Notes under the pieces: model-generated
What the model was told of the DNA's origin: nothing
The model's database searches: none
Seen by the model: only the letters and a program-made list of their open reading frames with translations
Part shown: positions 1 through 7,377 of the stretch, one piece after another
How the letters are laid out: every line of letters begins with the position of its first letter
Numbering within the stretch: the first letter of the stretch is position 1
Translations under genes and position numbers: made by a program
Source: Microscillaceae bacterium
Lineage (GTDB): Bacteria > Bacteroidota > Bacteroidia > Cytophagales > Microscillaceae
Assembly: GCA_003483885.1 (NCBI GenBank)
Contig: DMXI01000665.1
Coordinates: forward strand, 1-25,065
DNA: 25,065 bases
Direction: 5' to 3'

Positions 1-24
1 GTTCGAATCCCATCAAGTCCGCCA
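1..24 (+). tRNA. 3' end of a tRNA or tRNA-like gene, cut by the window edge
   Basis: The window opens in a T-loop (GTTCGAATC). It is followed by a five-base T-stem 3' strand (9-13), a seven-base acceptor 3' strand CAAGTCC (14-20), a G discriminator (21) and an encoded CCA (22-24). The 5' half lies outside, so the isotype is unknown. G73 with a GGA/TCC acceptor end would suit serine among others, but this is a guess. Because other tRNA-like sequences nearby are degenerate, this one may be a true tRNA or another mimic. Confidence 0.7.
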
Positions 25-234
25 AAAAAAGAACTGAATGGGTTTTGCGATGTTCTTCCTAACAATAGAAGTCTGATTCATAATCAGAATATAGCAAAAT
101 GATACCTATTCACCCTTCTTTTTAAAATACTAAAGGAAAAAGAGAACTAATCGGGTTCATCGTGATTTGCCTATCACACAGAAAAGAATCAATGAGTTAT
201 CCCTGTTTACTTATCTCATTTTTTAGAAAATATA

Positions 235-558
235 ATGAGCGAAAGAAAAAAGAAAATAAGAAGTCGGTTTCGTGAAAGTGTATTTAAAAGAGATGGATAC
301 CAATGTGTGTTTTGCGATGAGGTTGAAGACCTGGACGCACACCATATTACAGACCGAACCGAAATGCCCAATGGTGGATATGTCAAAGAAAACGGTATCA
401 CGCTGTGTGCGGATCATCACATGATGGCAGAACAATTTCACATCAGTGGAGGCACAAAATGGGTAGCAAATATGCACCCCGAGGATTTGTACCATATGAT
501 TGGCTCATCTAAGGAATTGGCAATTCAGCAATCTGAATTGCTGGAAAAAAAATTTTAG
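235..558 (+). CDS. HNH endonuclease-like protein
   Basis: A 107-residue single-domain HNH protein. The N-terminus reads FRESVFKRDGYQCVFCD, followed by DAHHI and NGITLCADHH. The CxxC pair (Cys24 and Cys27) and a second Cys near the last HH look like zinc ligands, and the two His pairs are the HNH catalytic and metal-binding core. HNH proteins cut nucleic acid, but target and specificity cannot be read here. A basic N-terminal tail (SERKKKIRSR) may bind nucleic acid. It stands between a tRNA 3' end and the vWA gene, so it could be part of the RNA island or simply a tRNA-adjacent passenger. The start ATG is preceded by AT-rich sequence typical for this genome. Confidence 0.8.
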   Translation: MSERKKKIRSRFRESVFKRDGYQCVFCDEVEDLDAHHITDRTEMPNGGYVKENGITLCADHHMMAEQFHISGGTKWVANMHPEDLYHMIGSSKELAIQQSELLEKKF

Positions 559-618
559 AAGCTGGAAGTCTCAGACGATTTGGTTGATAGCCAAGGTACC
601 GCTTGACCCTGAAAGCTT
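559..618 (+). ncRNA. Nested hairpin between the HNH and vWA genes
   Basis: Three nested perfect pairings are visible: AAGCT 559-563 with AGCTT 614-618, TCAG 571-574 with CTGA 609-612, and TTGG 580-583 with CCAA 591-594 around a seven-base loop. The 3' arm holds GGTACCGCT (595-603) and then CCCTGA, much like the 3' arm of the repeated hairpin at 24944-25014 (GGTACCGCT then CCTGG). It may be a reduced relative of that RNA or a leader structure of the vWA gene. The evidence is base pairing only. Confidence 0.3.
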
Positions 619-652
619 TATGAACTAACTAATTTTTAAACTAAATAAACCA

Positions 653-2071
653 ATGGACAAGCAAACTATCAATCAATTGATTAAGCAGGTTGTGCAAGAC
701 CAAATGCCTTTGACCGAGGCATCGCACAATACTTTGCTTGAGCACAATCGGATGCTGTATGCTTCTTTGCTAAACCTACCAGGTTTGAGTGCTGAAGATA
801 GTATGCAAATCATCCAAAGATTGTTGGCTATAACAGAACAGGGTGGGCGATCAGTTTCGCTTGAGGTCAAAAAAACTGAAGATCGTCTCATTGCCGAAGT
901 GTTGCCATTTTTGGAGGTGTCTAAGGTTTTAGAAGGCTTCAAGCAGTTGGTAACGCTCAAGGTAAACAACCAACGAACCGCCAACTGGATCAAGAGCTAT
1001 ATTTTGGGTTCACCCCAATTAGAGCTTTGGGCAGTAAGTTACCGTAACACGCTGGCAAAGCTATTGGTGCACGCCATGGGTAAGCAAGTGGCACAAACTT
1101 GTTTGCACTTTATGGAAACAAAAAAGGGCAAACGCAACGACCACCAAACCGCTTACTTAGAAAAAAATGTGTACCGATTTAAAGGCGAAAATAATCTCCT
1201 GTTTGTAAAAGATGTGTTTCTGTTTTTGTTTGGTAAGCTCAAGAAAACACAACACGAAAAACTAAACGCTTACTTACAAGCACGAAAAGACTTGGGCAAT
1301 GGTAAAGGTTTGCCTTATGGCGTATTGCGAGGAATCGCGGCCACTTTCCATCCCAAAACAGACGCATCTCAGGTGAGACGTTTGGCTGGAAAAAATAAAG
1401 TAAAACGTGAATTTATTGTAGGAGGCGAATTGGTAGAAGCCAATTCTACGAATTTGGTAGATCGTATCCGTAAGCAGTATCTGGAAGGAACTCCAGATGA
1501 GTGGGTGGCACAAAAAATCCTGGCTGAAGCCAGTCGTTTGCCACATTGGGACGCTAAAGTAGCGTTGATCTTGGATACCTCTTACTCTATGCTTGGTTTT
1601 GGCGCGCGTATGTACAACAACTTGTCCATTGCGACAGCCCTGACTCAAGTTTTGGAGAAGCGAACCTCTCACATGAAAATAGTACAGGTAGGAAATCAGC
1701 ACGAAACTGAGTTCCCGCAAGCCGAGGGAGTTACCAGCCTGGCCGAAGGAATCTTAGAAGCCGTGACTTACCAACCCGATGCAATATTGGTGATAAGCGA
1801 TGGGTACGAAAACGTGGAACAAGGCGATGCCGAAATGGTATTGCAAGGATTGAAAAATCTGGGAATGAATATTCCGTTTGTGCATGTTTTACCCGCCTTT
1901 ACGGTACGTGAAGCTTACGAGCATCGTCAACCGTTGGGTAAAGATGCCCCACTGATGTTGGAAACCGGGGAAAGGGGTTTTATGCCTACCTGGTTGAATA
2001 TACAGTTTGCACTACAACCCGATAACATCGCGGAGGTATTGCAAAATTCGATGCAGTCATTTTTGAATTAA
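653..2071 (+). CDS. vWA-domain protein with helical N-terminal half
   Basis: A 472-residue protein. About 290 residues of mostly helical sequence come first, then a C-terminal von Willebrand A domain starting near AKVALILDTSYSM. The DxSxS MIDAS motif is Asp308, Ser310 and Ser312, and a further strand ends in VISDGYEN. The two-part layout, helical repeats then vWA, is that of TROVE/Ro60 proteins, and a clear TROVE protein is encoded at 9691, but the N-terminal half here is too diverged for me to call TROVE. There is no signal peptide or membrane segment, so it is cytoplasmic. It precedes the DUF6569-like gene by 113 bases and is likely co-transcribed with it. A role in binding an RNA or a partner protein through the metal site is an inference. 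Confidence 0.75.
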   Translation: MDKQTINQLIKQVVQDQMPLTEASHNTLLEHNRMLYASLLNLPGLSAEDSMQIIQRLLAITEQGGRSVSLEVKKTEDRLIAEVLPFLEVSKVLEGFKQLVTLKVNNQRTANWIKSYILGSPQLELWAVSYRNTLAKLLVHAMGKQVAQTCLHFMETKKGKRNDHQTAYLEKNVYRFKGENNLLFVKDVFLFLFGKLKKTQHEKLNAYLQARKDLGNGKGLPYGVLRGIAATFHPKTDASQVRRLAGKNKVKREFIVGGELVEANSTNLVDRIRKQYLEGTPDEWVAQKILAEASRLPHWDAKVALILDTSYSMLGFGARMYNNLSIATALTQVLEKRTSHMKIVQVGNQHETEFPQAEGVTSLAEGILEAVTYQPDAILVISDGYENVEQGDAEMVLQGLKNLGMNIPFVHVLPAFTVREAYEHRQPLGKDAPLMLETGERGFMPTWLNIQFALQPDNIAEVLQNSMQSFLN

Positions 2072-2077
2072 TAGAAA

Positions 2078-2161
2078 ATCAATGGTTGAATTGTTATATG
2101 GTTAAATGGTTGCGTAATGCATCGCATAGTTATTTAGCCTTCAAACAATAAAGCCATTGAT
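2078..2161 (+). ncRNA. Nested hairpin between the vWA and DUF6569-like genes
   Basis: ATCAATGG (2078-2085) pairs perfectly with CCATTGAT (2154-2161), TTGTT (2091-2095) with AACAA (2144-2148), and a TGCG/CGCA pair sits inside. The size (84 nt) and end-paired form resemble the other candidate RNAs of the island, but no shared primary motif is seen. It could equally be an mRNA processing or stability hairpin. Confidence 0.3.
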
Positions 2162-2184
2162 CTTTGATAAAAATATTTGCAGTC

Positions 2185-3207
2185 ATGAAGATGAATATCT
2201 GGAAAAAACTGACCGATGAATCGCAGACGCAGGTAAGAGAAAACCAGTTGGCGCGATTGCTTAAGGGACGTAAAGTAGGCCAACCTCTACGATACGGGCA
2301 CTTGGGTATGATTCCGCTATTTGATAGCGAATGTGGTGCGGGTCATTATGCTTTGCCAGAGACTGCCTTGTCTTTGACCAAAGTAACTACTTATGGACAA
2401 ATGATCCTAAACAATGCTGGAGACCGTCCTGCAATTGTGCCTTTAAATCTGGGCTACTTCCAACTGGGTGCACAAAATCACGCCATGTGTACTTCTTGGA
2501 TTTTGAGTCCTGGCGAACAAAGAGAATTTAAGGATGCGTGCTGTATCCAAGAATCTCAAGGGGGATACATTAAGGAGTCTGACGATCGGTTTATTGTATT
2601 GCCTCACAGTTTGCGAAAAATGGCTCTAGAGCTCAAAGGCAAAGAAGAATATGGCAAGTTGTGGAAGTCTATCTCGACTTTCAATACTCAAGTGGGTTTG
2701 AAAGAACGTGGTCACTTGGATGAGCTGAAACAGGCTTACCAACCTGAGTTGCTACAAACGGTATATCATTTGGAGCCTCAACCTCAGCAAACGGGTGCTA
2801 TTTTCTTACTTAATGGTGAAGTGGCAGGCATAGAATTGGCTCCTGATGCAGCCTTCTGGGCAGAGTTGCATACACCTTTAGTAATGTACTGTTACGCACC
2901 GTTGCGTTTGATGGAGGCTCACGCCAACCGTGCTCCAAAAAATGGAGAATCATTGGATGTCAATGATTTAACTTCATTGGAAGCATTGAAAGGTCGTTAT
3001 GAGGCTTTGCAGCAACGTCGTTTGCGCAATGCCGAGACTACATTGACCGACTTGGGCGAGGTAGATTTTAAATCTCAAAAAGAACAAGAAAACAAAAGCG
3101 ATCGTTTGTTCACCGTTCGTGCTGGTGCTTTTGCTGGCCAAATGGTCATGAAGGGCAACCAAGTTGCTTATGCTTCTTTGTTCAATGAGAAAGTGGCAAT
3201 GATCTAA
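2185..3207 (+). CDS. DUF6569/ARPP-1-like protein
   Basis: About 340 residues. The N-terminal half carries a pattern I recognise from the DUF6569 (ARPP-1) family: a short strand ending in PLF, then ALSLTKV, a segment NAGDRPAIVPLN in place of the usual 'N.s..pvlll.Ge', then QNHAMCTSWILSPGEQ. The family is often a standalone beta-rich domain of unknown biochemical role. A more polar, helical region (ending near residue 310) follows. The frame can be opened upstream with a TTG at 2164, but ATG codons at 2185 and 2191 fit local start usage better. It lies in line with the vWA gene, and a strong terminator closes the unit at 3379-3406. I would trust the family call moderately. Confidence 0.6.
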   Translation: MKMNIWKKLTDESQTQVRENQLARLLKGRKVGQPLRYGHLGMIPLFDSECGAGHYALPETALSLTKVTTYGQMILNNAGDRPAIVPLNLGYFQLGAQNHAMCTSWILSPGEQREFKDACCIQESQGGYIKESDDRFIVLPHSLRKMALELKGKEEYGKLWKSISTFNTQVGLKERGHLDELKQAYQPELLQTVYHLEPQPQQTGAIFLLNGEVAGIELAPDAAFWAELHTPLVMYCYAPLRLMEAHANRAPKNGESLDVNDLTSLEALKGRYEALQQRRLRNAETTLTDLGEVDFKSQKEQENKSDRLFTVRAGAFAGQMVMKGNQVAYASLFNEKVAMI

Positions 3208-3234
3208 ATAATTATTAATTATAAATGGTGAATG

Positions 3235-3329
3235 ATTAATTGTATAAAATCTTGACCAGCAATTAATTACAAACCTCTTTTGGTAGTTGATAATAGGTTT
3301 AGAAGATTTGCCTGTAGATTAGACCAAAA
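3235..3329 (+). other. AT-rich intergenic stretch with competing hairpins
   Basis: The gap after the DUF6569-like gene holds ATTAATTG/CAATTAAT (3235-3242 with 3260-3267), AAACCT/AGGTTT (3271-3276 with 3295-3300) and TTTTGGT/ACCAAAA (3278-3284 with 3323-3329). The last two cross each other. No gene of normal length is seen. It may be the 3' tail of the transcript ending at the following terminator. Confidence 0.25.
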
Positions 3330-3354
3330 AGAATAGAGCAAAAAAAACAGACCA

Positions 3355-3390
3355 ATGACAATAGATAGCATCGTAAAAGCCTGGGGCTGA
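3355..3390 (+). CDS. Possible 11-codon leader peptide overlapping a terminator
   Basis: ATG at 3355, preceded by an A-rich run, opens MTIDSIVKAWG and stops at TGA 3388-3390, inside the terminator stem. A short reading frame with a Trp just before a terminator hairpin is the form of an attenuation leader, but with a single Trp and no downstream biosynthetic gene this may be chance. Confidence 0.15.
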   Translation: MTIDSIVKAWG

Positions 3391-3406
3391 TGGCTCCAGG
3401 TTTTTT
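3379..3406 (+). terminator. Intrinsic terminator after the DUF6569-like gene
   Basis: CCTGGGGC (3380-3387) pairs with GCTCCAGG (3393-3400), with one G-U, around a five-base loop, followed at once by six T (3401-3406). This is a strong GC-rich stem with a T-tract. Confidence 0.85.
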
Positions 3407-3492
3407 CATGATTAGCATATGGTCTTTCTAAGAAATAGCAAACAAATAGCTAAAGGCAAAAGTCTGACGCTATAAAATACTATCAACTAACA

Positions 3493-3948
3493 ATGAAATA
3501 CGCACAAATCACCAAAAGATACTACCCTAACAAGAAAGCGGTAGAAAACCTGGTGTGGAGACTGAGTAGTGGTACTTTGCCTCAATCGGAATGGAATCAC
3601 GAAGCGCGATTGACTTTGATTTTGTGGGCAGTACGCCAATACGATCGTCACGAAGCAGTCCATTTTATTCGTGAGACTTTTAAGAAGTACTACCGCAAAA
3701 CTTTAGGCTTTGTGGCTACCAAAAACAGAGGATATCACGAAACCAATACTTTGTTTTGGACTTGGACAGTACGTGGTTTTGTCAATACTTACGATGAAGG
3801 GCAAAGTCTGGCTGATTTGGCCAACGACTTGATCAATAGCGAGTTGGGAGATGAGTACTTGATTGATACTTACTACTCTACAAATACGATACAATCCGAA
3901 GAAGCTCGTCTGTATTGGGTACAACCCGACTTGCAGTCTTTAGTATAA
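3493..3948 (+). CDS. Small helical WNH...GYHET family protein
   Basis: A 151-residue, predominantly helical protein. Two motifs stand out: WNHEARL (Trp34-Leu40) and RGYHETNTLFW (Arg79-Trp89). I know this pairing from a widespread family of 140-160-residue bacterial proteins with an N-terminal WNHxAHL-like block and a GYHETxT block; I do not know a proven function. The conserved His and Glu residues could form a metal or catalytic site, which is inference. The gene has its own unit: a terminator lies upstream at 3379-3406 and a perfect 11-bp hairpin immediately follows at 3958-3997, before the tRNA-like sequence. It ends in TAA. Confidence 0.65.
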   Translation: MKYAQITKRYYPNKKAVENLVWRLSSGTLPQSEWNHEARLTLILWAVRQYDRHEAVHFIRETFKKYYRKTLGFVATKNRGYHETNTLFWTWTVRGFVNTYDEGQSLADLANDLINSELGDEYLIDTYYSTNTIQSEEARLYWVQPDLQSLV

Positions 3949-3957
3949 ACTACATCA

Positions 3958-4000
3958 AACACCGATAACGGTCTTTTTAAAATTGTTTATCGGTGTTCAT
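3958..4000 (+). terminator. Perfect 11-bp hairpin after the small helical protein gene
   Basis: AACACCGATAA (3958-3968) pairs perfectly with TTATCGGTGTT (3987-3997) around an 18-base loop. Only a broken T-rich tail follows (CATTTATCATTTC), so it may terminate transcription or protect the 3' end, separating this gene from the tRNA-like gene at 4025. Confidence 0.6.
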
Positions 4001-4024
4001 TTATCATTTCAAAAATTCTTAACC

Positions 4025-4096
4025 GCCTTCTTAGCTCAATTGGCAGAGCGTTCTACGGCTAGAGGAAAGATGTGGGTTCGAATCCTACAGAGGGCG
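4025..4096 (+). tRNA. Complete tRNA-like cloverleaf with a degenerate anticodon arm
   Basis: Seven acceptor pairs (GCCTTCT 4025-4031 with AGAGGGC 4089-4095, one G-U), TA at positions 8-9, a perfect D-arm GCTC/GAGC with AATTGGCA loop, and a T-arm GTGGG/CCTAC around TTCGAAT. The discriminator is G4096 and no CCA is encoded. The anticodon region TTCTACGGCTAGAGGAA does not make a normal arm. As a 5+7 arm it has an A-A mismatch, G at position 33 and a GCT triplet. It folds better as TTCTA/TAGAG around a CGGC tetraloop, which leaves no anticodon. It is therefore likely a tRNA mimic or a decayed tRNA. A CTA triplet, complementary to UAG, is present but out of register. Confidence 0.75.
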
Positions 4097-4109
4097 TTTT
4101 TAAATAACC

Positions 4110-4240
4110 AGAGAGGGGCAATGTCATTAAGTTGAGAGTTACTATGACAAAAATGAATATTGAATATCGATCAACGAACTCTGAATAATGAAGTAAAAAA
4201 CTGTGATACGCTCAGTTATTGGGAACGTCAACCCCTTTCT
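4110..4240 (+). ncRNA. Structured RNA candidate closed by a 9-bp stem
   Basis: AGAGAGGGG (4110-4118) can pair with CCCCTTTCT (4232-4240), one G-U. Inside lie TGTCAT/ATGACA (4122-4127 with 4144-4149) and AACTG/CAGTT (4199-4203 with 4213-4217). No reading frame occupies the stretch. The size and end-closing helix resemble a Y-RNA-like transcript, but only pairing supports it. Confidence 0.3.
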
Positions 4241-4275
4241 TAAACCGAACATAGTGAACTCACCGAAGATAATTT

Positions 4276-4350
4276 TGATCGGGCTTCGTTAATCAATATT
4301 TTTTTGCTAACTAAACGACATTAGGAGAGGGTTCGAGTCCCTCAGATCAT
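4276..4350 (+). tRNA. T-arm with acceptor-like pairing, no D-arm or anticodon arm
   Basis: A perfect T-arm GAGGG-TTCGAGT-CCCTC (4327-4343) is followed by AGATCAT. GATCA (4345-4349) pairs with TGATC (4276-4280), which could serve as a short acceptor stem. The intervening sequence has TCGTT/AACGA (near 4286-4290 and 4314-4318) around a T-rich loop instead of a D-arm and anticodon arm. The form (acceptor plus T-arm, with another hairpin in place of the rest) is that of a tRNA mimic. It may also be a remnant of a tRNA 3' half. Confidence 0.45.
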
Positions 4351-4565
4351 ATTTCGTTCGCTTGTTACCTCATTTTCTTTGCTACCTTTATTACGGCATT
4401 GTTCGATCATTCTGCCCAGCAGCTTTTTTAGCTGTTTTTATTTGTCCTTTTTATTACTTCCCAATACATTTTAAGTCTACTTTTATTAAGTTTGTTGGTA
4501 CAGTTCATGTCTTTTGAAAACTGTGACAAAATCAATTATAAAGTAAGTGTTTTTGAGATTACATG
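4351..4565. other. Intergenic stretch without recognised content
   Basis: A T-rich region between the T-arm element and the 13-bp inverted repeat. I see no gene and no convincing RNA fold. Confidence 0.4.
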
Positions 4566-4612
4566 AAAACTATTCATCATCGGTGAAACAATGACAATAG
4601 ATGAATAGTTTT
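4566..4612. repeat. Perfect 13-bp inverted repeat
   Basis: AAAACTATTCATC (4566-4578) and GATGAATAGTTTT (4600-4612) are perfect reverse complements separated by 21 bases. It could end the RNA region as a two-way terminator (A and T runs at its outer ends) or act as a control hairpin about 200 bases before the first phosphatase gene. Confidence 0.55.
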
Positions 4613-4820
4613 AAAGGAGAGATTTCTTATCTGGCAACCATGGCTCTATCACTACCTTTTACTTTGGCTTACACATTCTCCTACTATATATTTTTACGTC
4701 TGCGATAGTAACACAAATACACCTTTTTCTAACTCACATCAAAATAGTATAAGTTGGCTTACGATGCACAGTCAAGCACTGTTGTCGTGTATTTTCAAAA
4801 CGGTTACCGTTTTTAGGCAT

Positions 4821-6998
4821 ATGAAAAGAGTAAATGTTTTTAAGGGATATCAATTAATACTATGGGTGTTTTTATCGGTAGTATTGATCACCGCCTTGAT
4901 TTTAGTTTTTGTGCAATTCCAAAGTAGGGTATTAGGTGAACAAACCCAGATAAAAACTCAGGTAAAAGAAAGCATCGCAAATCTGGCAGTGCTTTTAGGA
5001 AAGGCCAGGAATGGGCTGTATGCTACTCGAGACGAACTCGAGTTTTATCTAAATAATGAACAAGCCCAAGCCACCAGCCCTTTGCTTAGTTATGCCAGGG
5101 AAGATAGCAGTCAACAGTTTTTTCATTTAGATAATCTTCCCAAAAAATTTCAGAAAAAAGTAGGAAACCTGACAGGCTTGGGCCGTTTGGCTACTGATCA
5201 ACCTGCTATAAAACAAGCCTTGAGCGCCTCTTTGTATGTAAGCCCTTTGCTCAACTCTATTATGCAAAAAAATTCGGGTGCTACTTTGGCCTATGCTTTT
5301 TTTCGCAAAAAATCTTTCATCAACCTGCACCCTTTTATCCCTTCCAAAGACTTTCGATTTAGTCCAGAGTTATTAAAACTAAGTTATACTGCTTACCCCA
5401 GGTCTTCACCAGCAGACAAAACGAAAAGGTCGGTAAAATGGACTGATATTTATCAAGACGATGCAGGGAATGGGCTCATGATTTCAGCTTATATTCCATT
5501 TTTTATCCAGGATCAGGAAGAGGGAATTTTGGGGCTAGATCTTACCATTGACTCGCTGAATGCTACCATTGCTCGTTCTCAACGTGAGTTAGGAACACTG
5601 TTTGTCACGACTCGGAATCAACAGTTGTTGGCTCATCCTCAGTTAATTTCCTCTCGGGATAGCATTCTGCCAGTGGCAGCTGCTTTTCCAAAGAGTATCA
5701 AAGAGGTATCTGCTAAAAAATACCCAGGATATGTTATGAATGATTTTATCATCGAGGGTAATTATTGGATTTACTCGGAACGCATTCCTAATACCTCCTG
5801 GAAGATTACTTACCTCGTCAATTATTGGGAAATCTACTTAAGCATTTTCCGTGACCTGGGACTTAACACAGCTTTTATTTTAGGTACCATCTTTATTTTA
5901 TTGTTTTTTACGAATCGTTATGCCCAAAAACGGTTTATATCTCCTGCTACTTCGCTGGTAGAACATATCCAAAACGAACATGCTCACTTACCCTCCAAAG
6001 CCTATCAAGTGCCCAAGCAATGGCGACATTGGTTTGAAGTAATCTCTAAGATATTTATGGAAAATCGCTCTTTGGTAGAAGAACTGAAGGTAAATAATGA
6101 GGAACTTGAATATAAAGTAGCCAAAAGAACGAGAGAAGTAACCACTCAAAATGAAGAATTGCGCCAAAACCAAGAAGAGATTACCAGTCAACGAGACTAT
6201 ATCGCCACACAAAATAAAACCCTAAAACAAAAAGAAGAAAAAATACAGCAAAGCTTAAAGGCAGCGCTTACCATTCAGCACGCGCTATTACCCGCTGATT
6301 ATAGTTTTAGGGCATTTTTTGCCCATTATTTTGTAATCTATCGCCCTAGAGATGTGGTATCGGGTGATTTTTACTGGCTATGGCAAAAAAGTCCAACCGA
6401 ACTCACGATGATGGTGGGAGATTGTACGGGTCATGGCATTCCAGGGGCTTTTATGACTATGATTACCAGTACTTTGCTAGATCGTATTACCCGCATTAAT
6501 AAAGTAAAAGAGCCAGCGGTAATATTGAGTAACTTGCATACAGAGATAAAAAATGTACTTCGCCAAGAAGAAACTAATAGTAACGCGGGGCTGGAAGGCA
6601 TTGTATTGTGTATGAAAAAGCAAAGTAATACATATGCCATTACTTATGCCTCAGCGCGTAATCGGGCATTTTTCATAACACCCGATCAGGAAGAGATTCA
6701 GTCGCTGGAGTGTAGTCGTAGTTTTATAGGTGGAGTTGGTAAAAACGCCCGTCACTTCTCTAATTATACAGTTACACTACCGCAAAATACCTTGATTTAC
6801 CTGGGAAGCGATGGTTATGCTGACCAAAACGATGTGGATCGAAGAAAAATCGGACGTCAACGTTTGACGAAAGTTTTACAGGAGGTACATCAAAAAGAGT
6901 TGGACGAACAAAAACAAATGCTGGAAAAATACTTGGAAAAACATATGAAAAACACTGATCAACGTGATGATATCTTGTTGGTAGGCATACAGTTATGA
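4821..6998 (+). CDS. Membrane sensor with RsbU/SpoIIE-type PP2C phosphatase domain (copy 1)
   Basis: About 725 residues from the ATG at 4821, which aligns with the start of its paralogue; the frame is open 57 bases further up. An N-terminal membrane helix (near residues 11-34) is followed by a periplasmic region of about 300 residues of dCache-like character, a second membrane helix (near 347-366), a linker, a coiled coil with KRTREVTTQNEELRQNQEE, and a SpoIIE-type PP2C domain with VVSGDFYW, GDCTGHGIPGAFMTM and NTDQRDDILLVG. The Asp residues of these motifs bind the two metals. Such enzymes dephosphorylate anti-anti-sigma-like partners after sensing an external signal. No partner-switch protein is encoded nearby. 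Why it sits inside the RNA island is unclear. Confidence 0.85.
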   Translation: MKRVNVFKGYQLILWVFLSVVLITALILVFVQFQSRVLGEQTQIKTQVKESIANLAVLLGKARNGLYATRDELEFYLNNEQAQATSPLLSYAREDSSQQFFHLDNLPKKFQKKVGNLTGLGRLATDQPAIKQALSASLYVSPLLNSIMQKNSGATLAYAFFRKKSFINLHPFIPSKDFRFSPELLKLSYTAYPRSSPADKTKRSVKWTDIYQDDAGNGLMISAYIPFFIQDQEEGILGLDLTIDSLNATIARSQRELGTLFVTTRNQQLLAHPQLISSRDSILPVAAAFPKSIKEVSAKKYPGYVMNDFIIEGNYWIYSERIPNTSWKITYLVNYWEIYLSIFRDLGLNTAFILGTIFILLFFTNRYAQKRFISPATSLVEHIQNEHAHLPSKAYQVPKQWRHWFEVISKIFMENRSLVEELKVNNEELEYKVAKRTREVTTQNEELRQNQEEITSQRDYIATQNKTLKQKEEKIQQSLKAALTIQHALLPADYSFRAFFAHYFVIYRPRDVVSGDFYWLWQKSPTELTMMVGDCTGHGIPGAFMTMITSTLLDRITRINKVKEPAVILSNLHTEIKNVLRQEETNSNAGLEGIVLCMKKQSNTYAITYASARNRAFFITPDQEEIQSLECSRSFIGGVGKNARHFSNYTVTLPQNTLIYLGSDGYADQNDVDRRKIGRQRLTKVLQEVHQKELDEQKQMLEKYLEKHMKNTDQRDDILLVGIQL

Positions 6999-7014
6999 TA
7001 TCAACCTCCAACAT

Positions 7015-7377
7015 TTTTCCTGTGCATAGCTCTCACAAAAATGATTGATTACACGAGTAATTTTTCGTTTATGGATCAATACTGTTCACAAAATGTATCG
7101 TTTTGCACTTTTCCCCTTCTATTTTGACTATTTCGGATAACAACTTGTAACACTTATAGGTTAGAATAGATAGGTTATTGACATCAAGTTTTCAAGTAAT
7201 TATCTAGCTAGTGCACCCCAACCTACAACAAAGCTCCTTTGGCAAAATTTACAACACACTTTTTTATAATTCTACTATTTAGCATTAGCACTCAATCCGC
7301 GTAGTATGATTGAGCATACCTTAATTAATAGCAAATGATTGGTATTTTTTTCAAAACAGCTAACAGTTATTACAACT
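7015..7377. other. Intergenic region between the two phosphatase genes
   Basis: No gene is seen. It contains a hairpin CTCAATC (7291-7297)/GATTGAG (7308-7314) with CGCGTAGTAT in the loop, a near-repeat ATAGGTTA pair around 7157-7180, and GTGCACCCCAACCTACA (7211-7227), which matches 15 of 17 bases of a core segment of the pseudoknot element at 11648-11664. It presumably also holds the promoter of the second phosphatase. Confidence 0.4.

Noticed and set aside
556..618. Readthrough extension of the HNH protein past its TAG
   Set aside because: The extension would be only 15 codons to a TGA, lacks the Pro-CCT context and lies in the hairpin. It looks like an ordinary stop.
4025..4096. Ordinary amber-suppressor tRNA reading the in-frame UAGs
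   Set aside because: CTA occurs in the loop but not at positions 34-36 of a 7-base loop, position 33 is G, and a tetraloop fold without anticodon is more stable. It is kept only as a remote possibility.
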